Assembly: GCF_009905375.1 (NCBI RefSeq)
Contig: NC_133653.1
Span: 64,267,414-64,331,413 of the forward strand
Reading direction: 5' to 3'
DNA length: 64,000 nucleotides
Source: Apium graveolens
Lineage: Eukaryota; Streptophyta; Magnoliopsida; Apiales; Apiaceae
Shown here: positions 12,556 through 23,831 of the stretch, piece by piece
Numbering within the stretch: the first letter of the stretch is position 1
Layout: each line of letters opens with the position of its first letter
Translations under genes and position numbers: made by a program
The notes under the pieces: model-generated
The model's input: only the letters and a program-made list of their open reading frames with translations
Database searches by the model: none
What the model was told of the DNA's origin: nothing

Positions 12556-12872
12556 TTTTATAATATCTCAAAAACAACGGATGAAAATAATAAAGAAAAG
12601 TAAATTACCCAATAGAAATTGCCTAAAATAGCCGTTTAAAAATAAACTGTAAAAATTCCACACATTATCCGTCGTGTAATACTTACAAACTGTAAGTAGA
12701 CTCGATGGATAATGTTCAGAGAATTAACGGTTAAGATTTAGACAATTCAACGGATGAGGATAAACTGTTATCCGTCGAAGTTTTAAAAGATTCCAGAAAA
12801 GTAATTGATTTTTATTTGCAAATAGTATATCGACGGATGACTCAACTCAATGGATAATGGTCATCCGTCGAG
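12556..12872 (-). promoter_or_regulatory. candidate internal promoter of the extra ORF in Copia-1
   Basis: Between RNase H (ends 12966) and the extra ORF start (12471) lie seven copies of the CGACGGAT motif in both orientations, with cores near 12667, 12707, 12752, 12770, 12835, 12852 and 12863. A TATA-like ATTATAAAAG is at about 12556-12565 on the minus strand, about 85 bp before the ATG. The LTR has the same order: motif cluster, about 100-120 bp gap, TATA box. The promoter call is inference. Confidence 0.5.
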
Positions 12873-12965
12873 ATGCAAATTTCGACTTAACCAAAATTTC
12901 ATCCATGACTAAAACTCAGTTAAATTTTTGGCTACATTTCAACTTGCAAAATAACTCAGATAAAT

Positions 12966-13538
12966 TCAAGAGTAATTAAGCATACCTAATTCACTTACCA
13001 ACCTAGAAAAGGTGGATTCATCCAATGGCTTGGTAAAGATATCTGCAAGTTGCTTCTCACTTGGAACATAATGTAACTCTACAGTACCATTCATTACATG
13101 TTCCCTTATGAAATGGTACTTGATGTCTATGTGCTTTGTCCTTGAATGTTGCACTGGATTTTCAGTGATGGCAATTGCACTTGTGTTATCACGGAAAATA
13201 GGAATCCTCTCAACTTGCAAACCATAGTCTAGCAATTAATTTTTCATCCATAAAATCTGTGCACAGTAACTGCCAGCAGCAATATATTCAGCTTCAGCTG
13301 TAGAAGTAGAAACTGAATTTTGCTTTTTACTGAACCAGGACACAAGCTTGTTTCCTAGAAATTGACAAGTTCCTGTTGTGCTTTTTCTGTCAATTCTGCA
13401 ACCTGTATAATCTGCATCTGAATAACCAGTTAGATCAAAACCAGAATCTCTAGGATACCAAATGCCAAGTTTTGGTGTTCCCTTGAGATATCTGAAAATT
13501 CTCTTAATAGCTATCAAGTGAGACTCTCTAGGATCAGC
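12966..13538 (-). pseudogene. Copia-1 RNase H
   Basis: Copia RNase H in two open pieces (13517-13236 and 13235-12966) in the same frame. Visible motifs are YSDADYTGC, RKSTTGTCQFLG, STAEAEYIA, DNTSAI and the C-terminal HIDIKYHF ... ADIFTKPL. A stop after LWMKN and another between RT and RNase H both stand where Gln is usual (CAA/CAG to TAA/TAG). Confidence 0.9.
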
Positions 13539-15765
13539 CTAAAATCTAGCACATAAACATGTAGCAAACATTATATCTGGCCTACTAGCTGTTAAGTACA
13601 GAAGTGAGCCAACCATGCCTCTATAGCTTGAAATATCCACAGATTTTTCAGTAGTGTTTAGTTCAAGCTTAGTTGTAGTGGCCATGGGAGTTTTTGCAGA
13701 TGTGCAATCCATTATATCAAACTTCTTTAAAAGATCAAAAATATATTTAGTTTGACTGATGAATATTCCATCACTAACTTGCTTAACTTGTAAACCAAGA
13801 AAGTAAGTTTGTTCTCCCATCATACTCATTTCATACTTACTTTGCATCAGTTTGGCAAACTTTTTACAAAGTTTCTCATCTGTAGAGTCAAAAATAATAT
13901 CATCTACATAAATTTGAACAAGTATGCTAGAGCCATTAACATTTCTGAAAAATAAGGTTTTATCTACAGTACCTCTTGTGAAGTGATTTTCCAAAAGGAA
14001 CTTTGATAAAGTGTCATACCAGGCTCTAGGTGCTTGCTTCAGTCCATAAAGTGCTTTCAGTAGATAATAGACATACTCTGGAAAATTTGGATCTTCAAAG
14101 CCAGGAGGTTGACTAACATACACTTCTTCCTCCAAATCTCCATTCAGAAAGGTACTTTTGACATCCATTTGATAGACCTTGAAATTGGCATGGGCTGCAT
14201 AGGCTAAGAAGATTCTGATGGCTTCAAGTCTTGCAACAGGAGCAAATGTTTTATCAAAATCTATTCCTTCTTGCTGGAAATAGCCTTTAGCAACCAATCT
14301 GACTTTGTTCCTTACTACTATGCCATTTTCATCCATCCTGTTTCTGAATACCCATTTGGTGTCTATTGGATTCTTTTCTTTAGGCTTGGGTACCAGCTTC
14401 CATACTTTATTCCTTTCAAATTGGTTTAGCTCCTCCTGCATAGCTAAAATCCAATCAGGATCTAACAAAGCTTCTTCTACCTTCTTTGGTTCTTCCTTTG
14501 ATAGAAAGCTGTTGTATAGACATTCTTCCTGAGTTGCTCTTCTTGTTTGAACTCTAGAAGAAACATCACCAATAATCAGTTCAAAGGGGTGATCTTTTGT
14601 CCATTTCCTTGGTTGAGGTAGATTAGCTCTAGATGAAGAGACCTCAATGTTGTCTTGATGTGTGATTGAGTTTTGATTGCTAGAAACTCCCCCTGAGTTT
14701 GTGGATCTTTGATTTGAGAAAGGGGTATTATCTATGGGTGATCTGCCTTGACTTTCTGCTCCTTTTGATAACCTGACGGATGGTGAATTTTGAGTACCGA
14801 CGGATGAGGCAGGTTGTCTACCGACGGATAACACAGACTGCCTTCCGACGGATGAAGCATTTTGCAACTCGACGGATGTTGAGTTTTGTGCTTCATTGGT
14901 GGTAAATTTGTCTGCATTATCCTTAGACACTGTTTCTTGATCACTCTCATCATCACTTCCATCACTGACCATCTCAACATTGTCGAATTTGAGGCTCTCA
15001 TGGTAATCTCCATCTTTCAGTCCTTTAATCTTTTTATCATCAAATACAACATGTATAGATTCTACAACAATGTTGGTTCTTAGATTGTAGACTCTATATG
15101 CTTTACCAACAGCATATCCAACAAAAATTCCTTCATCTGCTTTAGCATCAAACTTCCCATTTTGATCAGTTTGATTTCTCAGAATATAGCATTTACAGCC
15201 AAAGACATGAAGAAAGTTTAGAGTTGGCTTCTTGTTCTTGAACAATTGATAAGGAGTCATGCATCTTGCTTGATTAATCAGAGAGATGTTCTGAGTGTAG
15301 CATGCAGTGTTTACAGCTTCAGCCCAGAAATATGTTGGTAATTTTGATTCTTCAAGCATTGTCCTTGCAGCTTCAATAAGAGATATGTTCTTTCTTTCCA
15401 CTACTCCATTCTGTTGTGGAGTCCTTGCTGCTGAAAACTCATGCAAGATCCCATTTTCCTCATAAAATGCTCTCATGACATAGTTCTTGAACTCAGTTCC
15501 ATTGTCACTCCTGATTCTTCTAACTTTGAAATCAGGATGATTGTTAACTTGCCTTATGTGATTGATGATGATTTCACTAGCCTCATCTTTAGACTTTAGG
15601 AAATATGTCCAAGAGAACTTTGAGAAATCATCTACAATTACTAGGCAAAATCTTTTCTTTGAAATTGACAATACATTAACTGGTCCAAACAAATCCATGT
15701 GAAGCAGTTGTAGAGGTTCTTCAATTGTTGAATCAAATTTCTTCCTGAATGATGCTTTGATCTGC
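13539..15765 (-). pseudogene. Copia-1 integrase core and reverse transcriptase
   Basis: The open frame 15698-13539 carries the rve integrase core (Asp in MDLFGPV, Asp in RSDNGTEF, Glu in VVERKN), a low-complexity linker of 8-residue repeats, then [45 protein letters not shown], the active site QIYVDDIIF and YFLGLQV. RT catalytic residues are all present. The zinc-binding pre-integrase domain usual between protease and integrase is absent: the frame goes from the protease end ([10 protein letters not shown]) straight to [15 protein letters not shown], which I read as a deletion with its join near 15765. Confidence 0.9.
14775..14880 (-). repeat. 24-bp tandem repeat carrying CGACGGAT inside pol
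   Basis: Five GGAT cores lie at 14778, 14802, 14826, 14850 and 14874, exactly 24 bp apart. On the coding strand this gives an 8-residue repeat around SVGRQ/SVGTQ in the integrase-RT linker. Confidence 0.9.
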
Positions 15766-15779
15766 TTTAGTTGAGTTGA

Positions 15780-16131
15780 AGTCAGCTAGGTACACATTTT
15801 CTCTTCTCACACCAGTGAGAACCACTTTGTTGTTTTGATTGTTAGTCACAACACAGGCTTCTTTGTTGAAGGTTACTGAGTTGCCTTTGTCACAAAGCTG
15901 GCTGATACTCAATATATTGTGTTTGAGACCATCCACTAAGGCAACCTCTTCAATGATGACATTGTCCTTTGAAATCAATCCATATCCCACAGTATAACCT
16001 TTGCTGTCATCTCCAAAAGTGATACTTGGGCCAGCTCTCTCCTTAAACTCTATGAGCAGGGTAGAATCACCAGTCATGTGTCTTGAACAATCACTATCCA
16101 AGTACCAAAGATTCCGTCTATTTCCCTGCAC
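15780..16131 (-). pseudogene. Copia-1 protease
   Basis: The minus frame reads LWYLDSDCSRHMTGD, where functional copies have DSGCSRHMTG; the Gly after the catalytic Asp-Ser is Asp here, a change expected to damage the active site. After it come ITFGDDSKG, the flap region, and SISQLCDKG, typical of SIRE-type protease. The C-terminal end runs into the deletion that removed the pre-integrase zinc domain. Confidence 0.88.
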
Positions 16132-16145
16132 ACATCAAAATCAAA

Positions 16146-17450
16146 TCAAGTTGATTTTGGTACCCAAGTTTCCTTGGGTCCTGCCTTGTTAGCTTTCTTC
16201 TTCTGTTTCTTAGGTTTTATCTCATTTGACTTAGGAATTTCAGATTCTTCCTTAGTCAATTGGGTTGTACCTTTGAAACTACTAAACGCAGCAAAATTAT
16301 CATGCATGTTATGGCTAACAGGAAATGGCATGCTTGGTGCAAACACGTTATTCCATTAAGGCATGCTAAATGGCATTTGAGGCATATTGTATGCAACATA
16401 ATATGGATTAGGTGCAAATGGCATATTAGCAAACTGTGCATTTATATTCTGTGTAGGCATAGCATTAACAGGCATAGGAGGCATGGCATTCATGTTAGGA
16501 AATTGAGGCTGAACAAACATGGGAGTAGGCATGGCAGATTTGCAATTAACAGACAAATGATTTACACTACCACACTTGACACAGATTTTTCTAGGAGCAT
16601 ATTTATCAGGTGTGTAGTTATTATGTTTGTTAATCCCTACTTTACCATTCCTATTGTTTTTCTTTTTAGTCTCTGTTTTTACCTCTATTTTCTCAAGTCT
16701 GTCACTTAACTGTTGGACAGTCATGTGACCAACATTAGCCTTTTTCCCTTTCTTAGCTTGACTTGACTCTCCTGAAACAAAGTTCTTGGAAACAGACCCA
16801 TACTTATCATTTAGCTTGATTAATTAGGCTTTGCTAATGGGTTTGCTTACAGCCGACGGATGAGGATTTTTATCATTCGACGGATAACACTTTTTGTTAT
16901 CCGACGGATAGTCCTCATCATCCGTCGAGTCTACATCTGTCAGCAACCCATCTACCAAAATAGGTTCTAGTTTCTCTTTATTCTTTTTCCTGGCTTCATC
17001 ACAAAAAGACTCAATTCCTTGAACTTTGGTGATTTGAGCATGAACATCCCTGGATGTTTTCCATGCTTTAATCACCTATTGTTCACGCTCGAGCTACTTC
17101 TTCAAAATTTCTTCCTTTTTCAAGGACTCAGTTAATTCCTCCTTGGCAATCTTACACTCAATTTTTAGTTTCTCAAACTCGACAAACTGAGACTCAGGCA
17201 CATTATTCCTCTCACTTAAAAACAAGTTGTTTTCTTTGATTTTAGCATTTTCTTTAGTGAGAGACTTAAGTGTAACACGCAAATGATACAATTCTGTAGA
17301 CATGTCATTTATTGCATCATTACACTCAGCTTTAGATAAATGTGCAAGGTTTGTAGTGATTACCTGATTGCTTGAGGAACTTGTCTCTGTTTCATCAGAC
17401 TTGGCCATTAGGACTAGATTGACGTAGCTGACATCTTCATCTTCATCCAA
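16146..17450 (-). pseudogene. Copia-1 gag C-terminal region (coiled coil and second zinc knuckle)
   Basis: Open pieces 17450-17094, 17075-16824, 16724-16356 and 16346-16146 read as one damaged region. The first is a predicted coiled coil (LRVTLKSLTKENAKIKENN). The next carries an 8-residue repeat YPSDNKKC/YPSNDKNP. The third has a CVKCGSVNHLSVNC zinc knuckle and a Met/Pro-rich tail. Similar coiled-coil and CEICGSSNHL segments occur in element E (57032-57911). SIRE Gag proteins are unusually long, which fits. Confidence 0.8.
16855..16930 (-). repeat. second in-frame 24-bp CGACGGAT array, in gag
   Basis: Cores at 16858, 16882 and 16906 are 24 bp apart, followed by an inverted copy at 16920-16928. 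Translation gives the YPSD-type 8-residue repeat, a different reading frame of the motif from that used in the pol array. Confidence 0.9.
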
Positions 17451-17462
17451 ACCATCAGCTGC

Positions 17463-18545
17463 CTAGTCATTCTCTTGTGTAATAAAAGCCCTTTCCTTTT
17501 GTTTGAGTAGATCAAAGTATTTTTGCTTATAATCCACGGACTCAAACCTTTTCTTACTGGAATCTGACTTTCTACACTCATTTGCAAAATGCCCTGCCAA
17601 GCCACATTTGAAATATTTGAATTTTGACTTATCCACCATGTTTCTATTTGGCTTGGCTGCTCCAAAGTTCTTCTTGAACTTGAGCTTGGCAAATCTTCTT
17701 GAAAGAAATGCTAGGTGCTCATCAATGTCCTTCATGTCATCTTGGCTCAATGAATCTTCACTTTCTGCAGCTAGCCCCTTACCCTTATTCTCACAGACCT
17801 TTGAAGTTGATTCTACAGCTTCCATCTTCACTTCCTTCTCCTTTTCCAGATCAACAACTAGTGCAATGGATCCTCCTTTCTTCTTTCCTCTCTCCATTCT
17901 TTCATCCTGCTCTATCTCAAGCTCATAGGTCTTCAGAATGCCATACAGTCTCTCCAAAGTAAACTCCTTATAATCTTGTGAGTTTCTCAATGAGACTGTC
18001 ATTGGTTTCCATTCCTTTGGAAGAGATCTGAGAAATTTCAGATTGGAGTCTTTAGTCTGATAGACTCTTCCATGTAACTTAAGAGCATTTAGTAGTTTTT
18101 GGAATCTACTAAAAATGTCAGTGAGTGACTCACTTTCTTCATTGTGAAAATGCTCATATTGTTGAATCAGGAGCTGCATTTTATTTTCTCTTACTTGCTC
18201 AGTGCCATCACAAATTATCTGTATTGTGTCCCAAACTTCCTTGGCAGTTTTACAGTTGATGATGTTAACAAACATGTCTGCATCAACACCTTTGAACAGA
18301 ATGTTCATAGCCTTTTTATCTTTCCTGACTTGTTCAATGTCAGGATCAGACCATTCATGCCTTGGCTTTGGAACAGATGGCTCGTTTCCTGTTGCAGCTC
18401 TCATTGGAACATGAGGGCCTCTTTCTATGTAGTCCACATAGGCCTCATCTTGAGAAAGCATATGAAGATGCATCTTTACCTTCCTATGATGGTAATTATC
18501 TTTATCAAGAAAAGGAATCTTGACTCCAACATCTTTCTTGTTCAT
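17463..18545 (-). pseudogene. Copia-1 gag N-terminal part
   Basis: 360 codons open from MNKKDVGVKIPFLDK. This is UBN2-type Gag: NYHHRKVKMHLHML, a region ending ILFKGVDADMFVNI, then INCKTAKEVWDTIQ, SRFQKLLNALKLHG and LYGILKTYELEIEQ, all shared with E gag at 55674. A zinc knuckle is near the end (YFKCGLAGHFANEC, with Tyr replacing the usual first residue before Phe-Lys-Cys, so the first Cys is lost). A stop follows QEND. It lies 48 bp downstream of the primer site. Confidence 0.9.
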
Positions 18546-18592
18546 CTTGCTGAATTGTTTTGATCTTTAAACTCTTTGTAGATTAAGAGCTT

Positions 18593-18604
18593 GCTCTGAT
18601 ACCA
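18593..18604 (-). other. primer-binding site of Copia-1 (initiator-Met tRNA)
   Basis: Minus strand TGGTATCAGAGC begins two bases inside the LTR, the classical plant Copia primer site. Confidence 0.95.
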
Positions 18605-18606
18605 AT

Positions 18607-19585
18607 TGTTAGTCCCTTAACAATATAGCAAGAATTACAGAAGGGGGGTTGAATGGAATTCTTGAACCTTTTTCTTGAAATAAAAATGTTCAACTCGATT
18701 ATAAATATATTTGTTTTGATTAGCACAATGCGGAATGTAAACTTAATTGAATCAAAACATAAGTAATTATAAACAAGAGTCTTTAAAAACTTTCTGGTGG
18801 ATTTAAACAATTCCACCAAAGATATATATAATATATCGAGAGGACTCTGTGTGCAGAAATGCTTACAGCTGCTTACAAATAGAACTACTGAGAATACAGG
18901 AAATGCTAAGGATTCTGCTTACAAAGATTTCTCTGTTTTTGTGTTTCTCAGCTATCTCGGTTATTTTTCTTTTTGCTACTCTCTTGGTTTATATAATACC
19001 AAGATTACAAAGTCAAAAAGACTGAACAAATATAAAATCTAACAGTCTTAAGCTTTGCTGCTTTTCGTCCTCTATTACCCAGTTAATGGGCTTCCACAGT
19101 GTGTTTGTATACATCTCAACGGCTGTGTGTCAGCTTTCACTGTTCAACTGTTGTTTGAATTCTTCATATGATCATCCGTCGACTTTCAGAACATCCGTTA
19201 ATGATTTAATTGATCATCCGTCGATGTCTTTGTTAATCATCCGTCGGTAGCTATTTTGGCACTTGACTCTATATCACTTATGCAGAATTACAAGACATCA
19301 TTTATGTACAATTAACCAACCTATTCTGCATATCTAGTTAAAGTCAACATGACTTATATGCTACTACAGATTCTATACAAAGGTGCATACATAACTGTGC
19401 TACAAACTTATTATTACATAAGCTACTCACTCGATGGATAATAAGTTAATCATCCGTCGGGACTAAAATGAGTTATCCATCGGGACTATAATTCTTATCC
19501 GTCGAGTGCTACATAAGTTCACTAAGTAAAATCTACTTAGATATTTTGTTTATGAAATCATCAAGTACACAACATATGCACAACA
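18607..19585 (-). repeat. 5' LTR of Copia-1
   Basis: 979 bp, partner of 236-1214. TATA box at 18988-18997 on the minus strand. CGACGGAT motifs lie at the same offsets as in the partner; several are closer to consensus here (for example near 19216). Confidence 0.95.
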
Positions 19586-20781
19586 GAAAATTTTAAGTTT
19601 GGGGGTGATAATGCAAGGATTAGTTCGTGTGTGTCCATATAGATTCATATAAATTCATATTGCATGTAGAGTTGTTAAGTCATTTATTTTTTTGCATGAT
19701 TGTTCATATAGGTCATATTTGTTTGCATATTTATTCGTGTTATTGAGTGAGTTCATTTAGTTGCATGTGCATGCATATAACATGATCCCTTAGGTTGAGC
19801 TATTTCTGATTGATTGGTTGTTGTTCATGTGAGTGTAGTGATGATGAATAGAGGGATGTTTAAGTCCTAATGAATTGATTTGCATGCCAGAAATAAAAAA
19901 AAATCACAAAGTCTTATAGGTTTGCTTTTAAACTAGATGATGATCATACTTATTTATTTGTTGAGATTTAATCACTTGGTTATATTTAGAATTTTTGCGA
20001 TTCTCGTAATGATGTAAGAACACTAATTTTTAAACTGGAGAAAAACTTGGATTTCATTGCTTGTTGTGAATAAGGCTAGGTGTCAAATGGCTAGTAGCCG
20101 GCTCATATTTTTATGAGTAGTTTAGGGTTTAATGAGATGGAGCGAAACACACTCATTCAGAAATTTAAAAAAAAAGAAAAGAGAAAAAAGTATGTATTTA
20201 TGCATAATTGATCAAGAGTGAGCTCTTTAATACTCGAGTTATTAAGTTCTTAGGGGACTTTGTGCCTAGTGAACTAAGGCTTTTCATAGTCTGGGATCCG
20301 CTAACCTAACGCTCGCTATATGGGTATTATTGCATAAGTCTTTTGGGACCTCATTCATAGTACGATCAAATAAGCATATTTTTATGTGTTCAATTATAGC
20401 GTGAATCCTTGTATAACTCTAGTAGGATGAAGGTGTTATGAGTCATTATGCGTTTAACGTCTATTCTATTTATAAACTTGTGATTGTTTTGATGAAAGAT
20501 GAGTTATGGTTATTGATCTAGTATCGAGAGTATATCTGTTAAACATCCCACACACGCACGTTCTGGTTTGTGACTTGATTTATGAGATTTATTCGAACTC
20601 TGTTTTGAGTTATTGCATTCTTAGAGGCGTTGGCTTATTCATTTGGTTATGGTTATTCTGAGGGGATCGATTGCATTATCATTTAGTTGCATTCACGTAG
20701 TTGCATTCATGCATTAGGTTTGTTTTGTAGTTTTAAGTCTGTTTATGCTTGAGGACAATCATCAATTCAAGTTTGGGGGTG
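19586..20781 (+). other. 3' noncoding region of the first Athila, after Copia-1
   Basis: Continues from position 235 across the Copia-1 insertion and matches 25086-26295 closely. It runs from the ORF3 stop to the next LTR and ends in a purine-rich AAGTTTGGGGGTG, the probable polypurine tract. It contains the paired hairpins at 20102-20157, an A-rich tract near 20163-20190, a conserved block near 20215-20300, and no credible ORF. Confidence 0.8.
20102..20157 (+). other. two conserved hairpins in the Athila 3' noncoding region (copy 1)
   Basis: Hairpin 1 at 20102-20117 is CTCATA-TTTT-TATGAG. Hairpin 2 at 20131-20157 pairs AATGAG with CTCATT around a loop containing GGAGCGAAAC. Copies lie at 25605-25663 and 40762-40821. 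An A-rich tract follows each copy. Confidence 0.65.
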
Positions 20782-22226
20782 TGATAAGTGGATTTTATAT
20801 CTACTTGGAACGCTTCATTACAGGCTTAAGTTGGTGTTCTGGACTCAAGTTATTGGTATTTTTTGTGTTTTTGTGTTATTGCATTGCAGGCAGTAGTGGA
20901 GGAAGAAAGAAGGTTTTCAAAGAAATATGCTGAAAAAATATCGGAATTGGAAGCCTAGGACATTCTCAAGTTGTAGAGAATCTCGTTAGCTTCGTGTGGG
21001 TAGTTGAATCTCCTAATTCTGACGATCAGAACTCAAGATACGACCAAAAGAAGAAATGTCAGAATTTTTTCAGAATATCAGCGCGGCCGCGCCATAACCA
21101 GCGCGCCCGCGCCGCTGAAAACACTATTCCAGCACGGACGCACCCGAAATCAGCGCGCACGCGCCCGATTTCTGCCCCAGAAACCTGATTTTAGCCGAAA
21201 TTGAAGATTTTGAGAGTCCCGATCATCCTGGAGCCTATATATACCAATTAAAAGATGTTTTTAACAACAAGGAGCGAGGGAAGAGCAATAAGAAGACCTA
21301 GAGAGCATGAGAAGGCTACGAAGAAGAAGACTTTTATGTTCTTTAATTTAGGAGATACTTGGATGCTTGTTTTCGATTCGTCTTTGAACCCTAGCACCTT
21401 TATATTGTTTATTATCATGCTTTCATTGGAACCCGTGGTGACGATAAGTTCGTTTATGAATTAATCGTTATCGAGGGGTTCTAACGGATTTACTTATGGA
21501 TTTCTATACTTAATTTGTTCAATATCTTGGTGTGTGATGATTGATTGATATCCTAGTATTGGTTGTGCTTATTCATCTTATGTGCGTAGCTAACATATAA
21601 GATCATGTGTTAATCTCTATTGAAGTGACAGTGAATATAGAGGTTTAGAACTTGCCATACTAACATAGGTTCATGTGTTATTGTTATGCATGATTCGTAG
21701 GTAACTTTAACCATCTTACTTGCCCTATATAATCACGATAGATAACTTGCGCATTAAACTGTTATGTTTTTAATTCTTATAGACATATAGGGACTAAGCA
21801 TAATTTGTGTCTATTCAACTTCTATATCTTTTGTGGATGCTTGTTAGTAGGGTATTCATACAACGAAAGTTGGCGTTTACTAGTTTCTTATTATCTGATT
21901 AGTGTCATCACCATTACATGCTAAGGTTAAGAATAAAAAGGCTATTGATTGAAGTATTTAATGAACTTAGGATCCCATGTTTGTCATATATATTAATTCA
22001 ACCATTCTTGTTCTCTTAGTTATAATTGTTAGTTTAATTTTTAGTTATAAACAATCTCAACTTGTTATTTATCTTAGCATTGAACGATAACCATACATTG
22101 TTGCGTAGGTGCATAAATTGAACTTAACCTAAACCAGTCTTTGTGGGAATGAATCTGCTTTATCTCTTATACTACTAGCGAACGCGTATACTTGCGTGAA
22201 TTTTAGCGCGTGTTTTCGCCCTAACA
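20782..22226 (+). repeat. shared middle LTR of the Athila tandem
   Basis: It serves as 3' LTR of the first element and 5' LTR of Athila A. Four GC-rich blocks start at 21080, 21100, 21131 and 21152; the TATA box is at 21235-21243. Confidence 0.9.
21080..21243 (+). promoter_or_regulatory. four-block GC array and TATA box of the Athila A LTR
   Basis: Blocks resemble AGCGCGnCCGCGCC, spaced 20, 31 and 21 bp, with about 70 bp to the TATA box. The other A LTR has the same spacing (26596, 26616, 26647, 26668; TATA near 26751). Confidence 0.6.
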
Positions 22227-22232
22227 AGTTTA

Positions 22233-22250
22233 TAGCGCCGCTGCCGGGGA
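22233..22250 (+). other. primer-binding site of Athila A (tRNA-Asp type)
   Basis: TAGCGCCGCTGCCGGGGA, a slightly changed form of the TGGCGCCGTTGCCGGGGA site complementary to tRNA-Asp that is used by Athila/Tat elements. Confidence 0.8.
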
Positions 22251-22360
22251 CTCGGTGTTCATTTTTTTTATGTGCTTTTCATCAGTGGTCGTTAAAGTTC
22301 ACTGACTTGGATTTTTTTTCTTTCACGATTTACTTGTTTGTGTTTCAAGTACTTATTACA

Positions 22361-23379
22361 ATGGGAGATCCAGCAGCATGAACGAAAGCCTTGATGAATT
22401 TTTCTCAACACAAGATCAATGACATTCAATCTAGCATTGTCAGGCCAGCTATCACAGCTAATACCTTTGAGATCAAGCCTGGTATAATTCAGATGATACA
22501 GAATTCAGTCCAGTTTGGGGGTTCTCCAATGGAAGATCCCAATACGCACATTAGGGATTTCATAGAGATCTGCGATACCTTCAAGTTCAATGGTGTGTCT
22601 GAGGATGCGGTGAAACTGAGAATGTTCCCATTCCCTCTGAGGGACAAAGGTAAGGGCTGGTTACACTCTCTACCAGCTGGTTCGATTTCTACTTGGGAAG
22701 ATCTTGCTCAAAAATTTCTCACTAAATTTTCCTTATGGCCAAGACAGCTGCAATCAGAAACATTATTACTCAATTTGCAAAACAAACGGGAGAATCTCTA
22801 TACGAAGCTTGGGAGCGCTACAAGGAGATGCTTAGGAAGTATCCTCATCATGGAATGCCTGACTGGATGATTTTCAATTGATTCTATAACAGTTTGGGAG
22901 CACAGTCAAGACCCATGCTCGATGCAGCATCAGGTGGAGCATTATGGACAAAAAGCTATGTGGAAGCTTATGATCTAAATGATCTGATGGCTACTAATGA
23001 ATATCAATATTCAACTCAGAGATTGCGAAAGGGCAAAGTAGCAGGAGTTCTTGAAGTGGATACAGCTACGGCTATCACTGCTCAACTAAAGGCATTTTCT
23101 ATGAAGATCGATTCTCTGGCTAACTATGGTGTTAAGCAGATAACCGGTGTTTGTGAGCTGTGTGCAGGTCCACATGCGATGGAGCAATGCTCTATATCTA
23201 GTGACTCAGCTCAGTTCGTGAGCAAATTTCAGAGATCGCAGCAGCCAGTTCTGGCCACTTATCATCCTGACAACTGGAATCATCCTAACGTTAGTTGGAG
23301 CAACAATCAGAATGCGATGCAACAGCCATTCCAGCAGTTTGGAAACAAGCAATTTAATTCTCCTGGTTTTCAGCAATAA
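22361..23379 (+). pseudogene. Athila A gag
   Basis: The start MGDPAA is followed at once by a TGA. The reading continues with the Athila Gag core: DIQSSIVRPAI, DPNTHIRDFIEICDTFKFNG, KGWLHSLPAGSISTWEDLAQKF. A frameshift near 22735 moves the rest to another frame (YKEMLRKYPHHGMPDWM, then a stop, then AQSRPMLDAASGGALW). A knuckle-like CELCAGPHAMEQC is near the C-terminus. It matches Athila B and C gag throughout, so family membership is secure and the copy is clearly dead. Confidence 0.9.
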
Positions 23380-23831
23380 TTTGAACCAAGACAACAACTC
23401 CAACTTCATAACAAACTCATGATGCAGTTCGATTTTCGAATGAAAAATCTGAATTGGAGGATTTGAGGCTTATGTGCAAAAACCGGGCTCTTATATGCCA
23501 AAGCTAAGCTGTTTCTATCAAGAATCTGGAGAACCAGATAGGAAAAATTGCTAACGCCTTATTGAACCGACTACCTAGTGATATAGAAGTTCCAGGCAAG
23601 AGGGAAAGAGAAGAGTAGGTTAAGGCGATTACATTGAGGTCTGGGAAGGTTGCAAGCCCTGAAAAATCTCAAGTTCCAGAATCTGAAGTTTTTGCTGAAG
23701 AATGGGTGTAGAAGGAAGCAGAAGTGGAATCAAGGAAGAAAATTGTGGAACACACTCCTCCTCAGGGTAATACAGGGGAGAAACAGGTCTATCATCCACC
23801 ATATTTTCCTAAAAGGCTGTAGAAGCAGAAG

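Larger units (their letters stand above)
231..19590 (-). mobile_element. Copia-1: SIRE/Maximus-like Ty1/Copia element with 5-bp target duplication
   Basis: Two 979-bp LTRs (236-1214 and 18607-19585) begin TGTTAG and end CAACA. They are flanked by GAAAA at 231-235 and 19586-19590. The empty site is visible in the related Athila copy near 25090, where the two flanks are continuous. On the minus strand the order is LTR, Met-tRNA primer site, gag, protease, integrase, RT, RNase H, motif cluster, long extra ORF, polypurine tract, LTR. Without the nested Copia-2 and its duplication the element is about 12.9 kb, normal for the SIRE lineage. By hand count the LTRs differ at about 37 positions (3.8 percent), roughly 1.5 My under the often-used 1.3e-8 rate. 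Confidence 0.95.

Noticed and set aside
14775..14880. Functional 8-residue protein repeat
   Set aside because: The same nucleotide word is read in a different frame in gag and is untranslated in LTRs, so selection on the protein is not the best explanation.
16260..16709. 149-codon plus-strand ORF
   Set aside because: Antisense to Copia-1 gag, with composition explained by the complementary Met/Pro-rich coding sequence.
20761..22381. Several plus-strand ORFs of 60-70 codons in the Athila A LTR
   Set aside because: Overlapping frames over the GC blocks and leader, not conserved between the two LTR copies.
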